NCBI GenBank assembly: GCA_023417975.1
Contig: JAEZDX010000430.1
Span: forward strand, 1-9,659
Direction of reading: 5' to 3'
Origin: Bacillota bacterium
Lineage (GTDB): Bacteria > Bacillota > Clostridia > Clostridiales > Clostridiaceae
Length of the DNA stretch: 9,659 bases
The notes beneath the pieces were generated by a model. It did not search any database. It was given only the letters and a program-made list of their open reading frames with translations, and was not told the DNA's origin. The translations under genes and the position numbers were made by a program. Below, piece by piece: positions 6,551 through 9,659 of this stretch; within the stretch, counting starts at the first letter, position 1, and every line of letters begins with the position of its first letter.

Positions 6551-6782
6551 ATGGTAAGTATACCCTCTTTAATTTCAGATATTCAGAAACTATCTTTAAC
6601 TCAACAAGAACAAGTATATTCTTACTTGGAGGAAATTGTTTTAGTAGGTTCACAAGTAAATCAAGTTACACAGGGAGTTAAGAAATTTAGATTTGCCTAA
6701 GGAAAGTCTGCCCTCATTGAATGCTGAAACTGTATCAAGAAATGGAGAATATAATGGTTTACAACGTATAATTAAACTATAG
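6551..6782 (+). pseudogene. Decayed N-terminal piece of an IS1595-type transposase
   Basis: A good AGGAGG lies 7 nt before ATG 6551, followed by 49 codons (SLISDIQKLSLTQQEQVYSY, then LEEIVLVGSQ, ending KKFRFA). A stop at 6698 ends this frame. Allowing that stop and one-base deletions near 6705 and 6719, the reading continues as GKVCPHC and then NAETVSRNGEYNGLQRIIK up to a TAG at 6780. The CPHC knuckle and the xxRNGxxNGxQR pattern are those of the N-terminal zinc ribbon of IS1595-family transposases. The second Cys pair and the whole catalytic domain are absent. It is therefore a truncated, thrice-damaged relic rather than a working gene. It lies directly upstream of the chloramphenicol acetyltransferase gene and may mark how that gene arrived. 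The family call rests on motif memory. Confidence 0.6.
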
Positions 6783-6794
6783 TTTAGTACACAC

Positions 6795-6853
6795 TTGTAA
6801 AACAGGTGTATATATTATATATTGGACTTGTATAAGTTCATTATAAATATAAT
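6795..6853 (+). promoter_or_regulatory. Putative cat promoter region
   Basis: Two candidates overlap. TTGTAA (6795-6800), 17 bp, TATATT (6818-6823) has ideal spacing. TTGGAC (6822-6827) with a perfect TATAAT (6848-6853) has better hexamers but a 20-bp spacer. Either would give a leader of about 70-110 nt ahead of the leader ORF. The region is so AT-rich that chance matches are likely. Confidence 0.35.
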
Positions 6854-6931
6854 AGGCTTATTAAATATACCGCATACTTATAAACGAATTTAACATAAAG
6901 ATTATTTATTTAGATAACAGAGGGGTGCAAA

Positions 6932-6961
6932 ATGATTATGTCAATTAAAGCAGCCTTCTAA
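6932..6961 (+). CDS. Nine-codon leader peptide of cat (MIMSIKAAF)
   Basis: ATG 6932 follows the purine-rich GAGGGGTG by 4 nt; ATG 6938 is an alternative start giving MSIKAAF. The frame ends with Ala-Ala-Phe and TAA at 6959-6961. Its last codons run into the left arm of the stem that hides the cat ribosome binding site. Gram-positive cat genes are classically induced when chloramphenicol stalls a ribosome on such a leader. Chloramphenicol is known to arrest best when Ala (or Ser/Thr) is the next-to-last residue of the nascent chain. Here that arrest would place the ribosome over the left arm. The function is inferred from position and sequence. Confidence 0.65.
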   Translation: MIMSIKAAF

Positions 6962-6991
6962 AATGTGTTAATAAAAACTTTTTAGGAGGCT
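6952..6991 (+). promoter_or_regulatory. cat: Translational attenuator hairpin sequestering the cat SD
   Basis: AGCCTTCTAAAA (6952-6963) pairs with TTTTAGGAGGCT (6980-6991) over 12 bp with a single U-G pair and a 16-nt loop. The right arm contains the entire AGGAGG (6984-6989) that serves the cat start at 6998. With the stem closed the gene should be translated poorly; a ribosome paused at the leader Ala-Ala codons would open it. Confidence 0.72.
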
Positions 6992-6997
6992 AAGATT

Positions 6998-7657
6998 ATG
7001 AACTTTAATTTAATAGATATTGAATATTGGAATAGAAAGCCATACTTTGAAAACTATTTGAATTCTGTTAGATGTACTTACAGCATGACAGCAAATATAG
7101 AAATAACAAATTTATTGCAGGAAATTAAACTTAAAAACCTTAAATTGTACCCAACACTAATTTATATCCTTGCAACTGTGGTTAATAATCATAAAGAGTT
7201 CCGTACTTGTTTTGATGAAAACGGTAATTTAGGATACTGGGATAGTATGAGTCCGAGTTATACTATATTTCACAAGTATAATGAAACATTTTCAAGTATT
7301 TGGACAGAATATGACGAAAGTTTTTCATGTTTTTATACTAATTATCTTGATGATATCAAAAACTATGGAGACATCATGAAGTTTACTCCCAAATTAAATG
7401 AACCAGCCAATACATTCCCTGTATCCAGTATCCCTTGGGTGAGTTTTACTGGATTTAATCTGAATATATACAATGATGGAAGATACTTACTTCCAATTTT
7501 CACTATTGGTAAATACTTTGAGCAGGATAACAAAATACTTATTCCTATGTCCATACAGGTTCACCATGCAGTTTGTGATGGATACCATATCAGCAGATTT
7601 ATTAATGAGGTGCAAGAAATAGCATTAAATTATGAAACATGGTTAAGACATAAATAA
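6998..7657 (+). CDS. catA: Type A chloramphenicol O-acetyltransferase
   Basis: 219 residues, the normal full length for the family. It transfers acetyl from acetyl-CoA to the 3-hydroxyl of chloramphenicol, giving resistance; the enzyme is a cytoplasmic trimer. The signature QVHHAVCDGYH holds the catalytic His190 and the structural Asp194. Other family blocks are present: YPTLIY (51-56), EFRT (67-70), PSYTIFH (86-92), ETFSSIW (96-102) and SSIPWVSFTGFNLN (143-156). The position of CATIII Ser148 is Gly152 here, as I recall for clostridial CatP and CatB. The overall pattern is nearer to those clostridial enzymes than to staphylococcal ones. AGGAGG lies 8 nt before ATG 6998 but is buried in the attenuator stem. 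The gene sits alone with an IS relic upstream, next to core genes, so it was probably acquired. No damage is seen. Confidence 0.93.
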   Translation: MNFNLIDIEYWNRKPYFENYLNSVRCTYSMTANIEITNLLQEIKLKNLKLYPTLIYILATVVNNHKEFRTCFDENGNLGYWDSMSPSYTIFHKYNETFSSIWTEYDESFSCFYTNYLDDIKNYGDIMKFTPKLNEPANTFPVSSIPWVSFTGFNLNIYNDGRYLLPIFTIGKYFEQDNKILIPMSIQVHHAVCDGYHISRFINEVQEIALNYETWLRHK

Positions 7658-7706
7658 GAATATTAATTAGTTATGTTTAGATTATATTATTCTTGTAAAG
7701 TAAAAC

Positions 7707-7727
7707 AAGGGAAGTCAGACTTCCCTT
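7707..7727. terminator. Hairpin after cat, possible weak terminator
   Basis: AAGGGAAGT and ACTTCCCTT form a perfect 9-bp stem with a 3-nt loop about 50 nt after the cat stop. On the plus strand it is followed by A and mixed A/T residues rather than a T-run. On the minus strand a mixed TTTTACTTTAC follows. It is likely a transcription end or RNA-stabilising hairpin, but not a textbook terminator. Confidence 0.45.
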
Positions 7728-7770
7728 AAAAATTAATATATTTTCAACATTATTCTGAAACATAGCCAAA

Positions 7771-7803
7771 TAAAAAAGAGACTGCCTTTATTGACAATCT
7801 CTT
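7771..7803 (-). terminator. Intrinsic terminator of the lon-dnaB unit
   Basis: On the minus strand AAGAGATTGTC (7803-7793) pairs with GGCAGTCTCTT (7786-7776) over 11 bp with two G-U pairs and a 6-nt loop, followed by a TTTTTA tract. It lies 113 nt past the dnaB stop codon, beyond the long hairpin at 7806-7905. Confidence 0.75.
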
Positions 7804-7805
7804 GA

Positions 7806-7905
7806 AGATATCCAATGCGTAAACTTAATTTTGACTTGTTCGAAAATCTTGAATCATCAACAGGTTATCGGGCAAGTCAAAATTAATAGTTGAAGTTGGA
7901 TATCT
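7806..7905. repeat. Hundred-nucleotide inverted repeat in the dnaB 3' region
   Basis: The outer arms are AGATATCCAA (7806-7815) and TTGGATATCT (7896-7905), perfect over 10 bp. After a symmetrical 9 x 9 nt unpaired gap come inner arms TTAATTTTGACTTG (7825-7838) and CAAGTCAAAATTAA (7873-7886), perfect over 14 bp and extendable by four pairs (two G-U) to 7842/7869. The apical loop is 26 nt. It begins 11 nt after the dnaB stop on the minus strand and ends just before the terminator. It could be a structured 3' UTR, a processed small RNA, or a short non-coding inverted-repeat element. Confidence 0.7.
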
Positions 7906-7915
7906 ATACTATATA

Positions 7916-9307
7916 CTAATATGCCGGTTCATCCTGATGTACTGTATCCAGGTTACCGAACTTACTGTATTGACCGAGCCAAGCAAGCTTAACAGTACCT
8001 ACCGGACCGTTTCTCTGCTTAGCTATGATGCATTCACCGATATTTTTATCTTCTGTTTCTTTGTTGTAATATTCATCTCTGTACAAAAACATAACAACGT
8101 CAGCATCCTGCTCAATAGAACCGGATTCTCTTAAGTCAGATAGCATCGGCCTATGATCAGCTCTTTGTTCCGGAGCACGGGAAAGCTGGGACAATGCTAC
8201 AACCGGGCACTGCATTTCCTTTGCTAAAGCTTTTATAGATCTGGATATTTCCGATACTTCCTGCTGTCTGCTTTCACTGCCTGAGCTTCCGCTCATAAGC
8301 TGCAGATAGTCAATCATTATAAGATCTATTCCATGTTCTATTTTAATTCTTCTGCATTTAGAACGCATTTCCATTACGGATACTCCTGCAGTATCATCAA
8401 TGAATATCCTGGCTGCTGCTAAAGGTCCGGAGGCACGGGCTATATTCTCCCAATCCTTATCCTCCAAATTACCTGTTCTCAGCTTAAGCATATCTACATT
8501 TGCCTGGGAACACAGCAGCTTATATGCCAGCTGTTCCTTTGACATTTCCAGAGAAAAAATAACTACACTTTTACCGTTTTTAAGGGCGGCGTTCTCACAT
8601 AAATTAAGGGCAAAGGTAGTTTTACCCATAGATGGTCTTGCCGCTACAAGTACCATATCACCCTTTTGAAAACCTGAGGTTTTGCCATCAAGATCTCTAA
8701 AGCCTGACGGTACACCTGTGAGCTGTCCCTTGTTGTTAAAGAGTCTTTCAATCTCCATGAAGCCTCTTTCCAATACGGCACTTATAGGTTCAAAATCGTT
8801 TGTGGATCTCTTTTCAGCGATATCGAATATTTTCTTCTCGGCAGAATCCAATACCCCTTCCACTTGGTTTTGCTTTGCGTAACAATTTTCTATTATTTCC
8901 GTAGAAGCCCTTATAAGCTTTCTAAGCATAGCTTTTTCTTCCACAATCTTTATGTAGGACTGCAAATGAGCAGTGGTAGGAACAGAATCACTTATTTGAG
9001 TAATATATGTGATTCCACCTGCCGCCTCAAGTCTATCTGCAGCCTTTAAATGCTCAATGAGAGTAACTAAATCTATAGGTATATCTCTTTGGAATAATTC
9101 CAATATGGCCGAAAAAATTACCATATGAGAGTCCCTATAAAAATCTTCACTTTTTAAGACTTCCATAACCTGAGCTATGGAAGCCTTATCAATAATCATT
9201 GAACCTATAACGGATTGTTCCGCTTCTATATTTTGAGGAAGGCTTCTTAGTATGGGCGCTGCCGGTGTATTATTATGACTGCCGGTAACCTGTTCATTAT
9301 TTTCCAT
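7916..9307 (-). CDS. dnaB: Replicative DNA helicase DnaB
   Basis: 463 residues, full length. This is the ring-shaped 5'-3' helicase that unwinds the replication fork and recruits primase. The N-terminal domain (about 20-125, LPQNIEAEQSVIGSMIID) and the linker lead into a RecA-like ATPase domain from about 190. Walker A is ARPSMGKTT (223-231), with K229. FSLEMS (251-256) gives the catalytic E254. Walker B is LIMIDYLQLM (329-338), with D333. SDLRESGSIEQDADVVMFLY (390-409) is motif H4. IIAKQRNGPVG (427-437) carries the trans-acting arginine finger, probably R432. The start at 9307 has AGGAGA about 9 nt upstream. It follows the Lon-family gene by 25 nt on the same strand, an order seen in clostridia. 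No defect is seen. Confidence 0.97.
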   Translation of the reverse strand: MENNEQVTGSHNNTPAAPILRSLPQNIEAEQSVIGSMIIDKASIAQVMEVLKSEDFYRDSHMVIFSAILELFQRDIPIDLVTLIEHLKAADRLEAAGGITYITQISDSVPTTAHLQSYIKIVEEKAMLRKLIRASTEIIENCYAKQNQVEGVLDSAEKKIFDIAEKRSTNDFEPISAVLERGFMEIERLFNNKGQLTGVPSGFRDLDGKTSGFQKGDMVLVAARPSMGKTTFALNLCENAALKNGKSVVIFSLEMSKEQLAYKLLCSQANVDMLKLRTGNLEDKDWENIARASGPLAAARIFIDDTAGVSVMEMRSKCRRIKIEHGIDLIMIDYLQLMSGSSGSESRQQEVSEISRSIKALAKEMQCPVVALSQLSRAPEQRADHRPMLSDLRESGSIEQDADVVMFLYRDEYYNKETEDKNIGECIIAKQRNGPVGTVKLAWLGQYSKFGNLDTVHQDEPAY

Positions 9308-9332
9308 ACTTCATCTCTCCTAATTTATTATT

Positions 9333-9659
9333 CTAGAATACATAGTTCATAAGTTCCTCTATATGAGTAACAGCTTTTACTTCTATGTCGGTTAACCCAA
9401 CAGGTACTTCCTTATAGTTATCTTCAGGAACAAGTACCAAGCTGATTCCCTTTCTTCTTGCACCGTATACTTTTTCAAAAATACCTCCTACAGGTTTTAT
9501 ATTTCCCCTCAAAGATATTTCCCCGGTAATAGCAACATCTTGTCTAACCGGCTTATTCAAAAGTGCGCTTATTATGCAAACTGTAATGGCTGCTCCTGCA
9601 GATGGTCCGTCTATTCTTCCGCCACCTATCACATTTACATGCACATCATAGTCCTTTAT
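9333..9659 (-). CDS. Lon-family ATP-dependent protease, C-terminal part (cut by window edge)
   Basis: The last 108 codons of a larger gene; the frame stays open to the window edge, so the GTG at 9644 is internal, not a start. The segment is the S16 proteolytic domain. DGPSAG holds the catalytic Ser, and PVGGIFEKVYGARRKG holds the partner Lys of the Ser-Lys dyad. DYDVHVNVIGGG just before is also typical. The ATPase part is outside the window. The sequence and its place directly upstream of dnaB suggest the LonB/LonC branch associated with spore-forming Firmicutes rather than general LonA, but the C-terminus alone cannot settle which. If so it would act in protein turnover during sporulation. 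The dnaB gene starts 25 nt after its stop. Confidence 0.85.
   Translation of the reverse strand: MKDYDVHVNVIGGGRIDGPSAGAAITVCIISALLNKPVRQDVAITGEISLRGNIKPVGGIFEKVYGARRKGISLVLVPEDNYKEVPVGLTDIEVKAVTHIEELMNYVF

Noticed and set aside
6889..6916. TTTAAC / TAGATA pair as a cat promoter
   Set aside because: Transcription would start inside the leader ribosome binding site and remove the leader ORF's translation signal.
7937..9049. Several plus-strand open frames across dnaB
   Set aside because: Shadows of the conserved dnaB coding sequence; no ribosome sites and no sensible proteins.
1..9659. CRISPR array, tRNA, rRNA, toxin-antitoxin or anti-phage system
   Set aside because: No regularly spaced repeats, no cloverleaf or rRNA sequence, and no genes of those families were found on reading both strands.

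Overview
The window looks like chromosomal DNA of a low-GC, spore-forming-type Firmicute, most likely Clostridium or a close relative. The grounds are AT-rich intergenic DNA, strong AGGAGG ribosome binding sites, TTG/GTG starts, and a Lon-family protease gene directly upstream of dnaB. No species can be named from the sequence alone.

Layout. (1) Positions 1-578, minus strand: a small lipoprotein gene followed 24 nt later by a cut-off gene for a second exported protein. (2) Positions 579-827: a divergent control region with two copies of a ~20-bp element in mirror orientation, each exactly 32 bp from a TATAAT hexamer. (3) Positions 828-2993, plus strand: a large PMT/ArnT-type membrane glycosyltransferase of the YkcB kind, closed by a clear terminator. 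(4) Positions 3055-4458, plus strand: an SdpR/SdpI-like operon (ArsR-family repressor, SdpI-like membrane protein, second small SdpI-family protein). It has a near-consensus promoter whose start site is overlapped by a perfect 22-bp palindrome. (5) Positions 4436-6309, minus strand: a family 2 glycoside hydrolase that keeps both catalytic glutamates and the NxKG motif of beta-glucuronidases. Its terminator stem overlaps the end of the convergent SdpI-family gene. (6) Positions 6500-7740, plus strand: an acquired-looking block with a decayed IS1595-type transposase start followed by an apparently intact type A chloramphenicol acetyltransferase. The cat gene is preceded by a nine-codon leader ORF and a stem that buries its Shine-Dalgarno sequence, the layout of drug-inducible translational attenuation. 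(7) Positions 7771-9659, minus strand: the core-genome end, with a Lon-family protease (cut by the window edge), dnaB, a ~100-nt hairpin and an intrinsic terminator.

How the parts work together. The divergent unit is probably an envelope regulon in which a membrane glycosyltransferase and exported proteins answer to one DNA-binding regulator not encoded here. The sdp-like operon is a self-contained autorepression module with no toxin gene in view. The hydrolase stands alone, with no transporter or regulator beside it. The cat block appears to sit between the hydrolase and the lon-dnaB pair as an insertion.

I see no CRISPR array, tRNA, rRNA, phage module or recognisable defence system. The signals most worth following are the cat attenuator, the mirror-image operators and the 3' hairpin of dnaB. 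Family assignments rest on motif recognition by eye; no database search was run.
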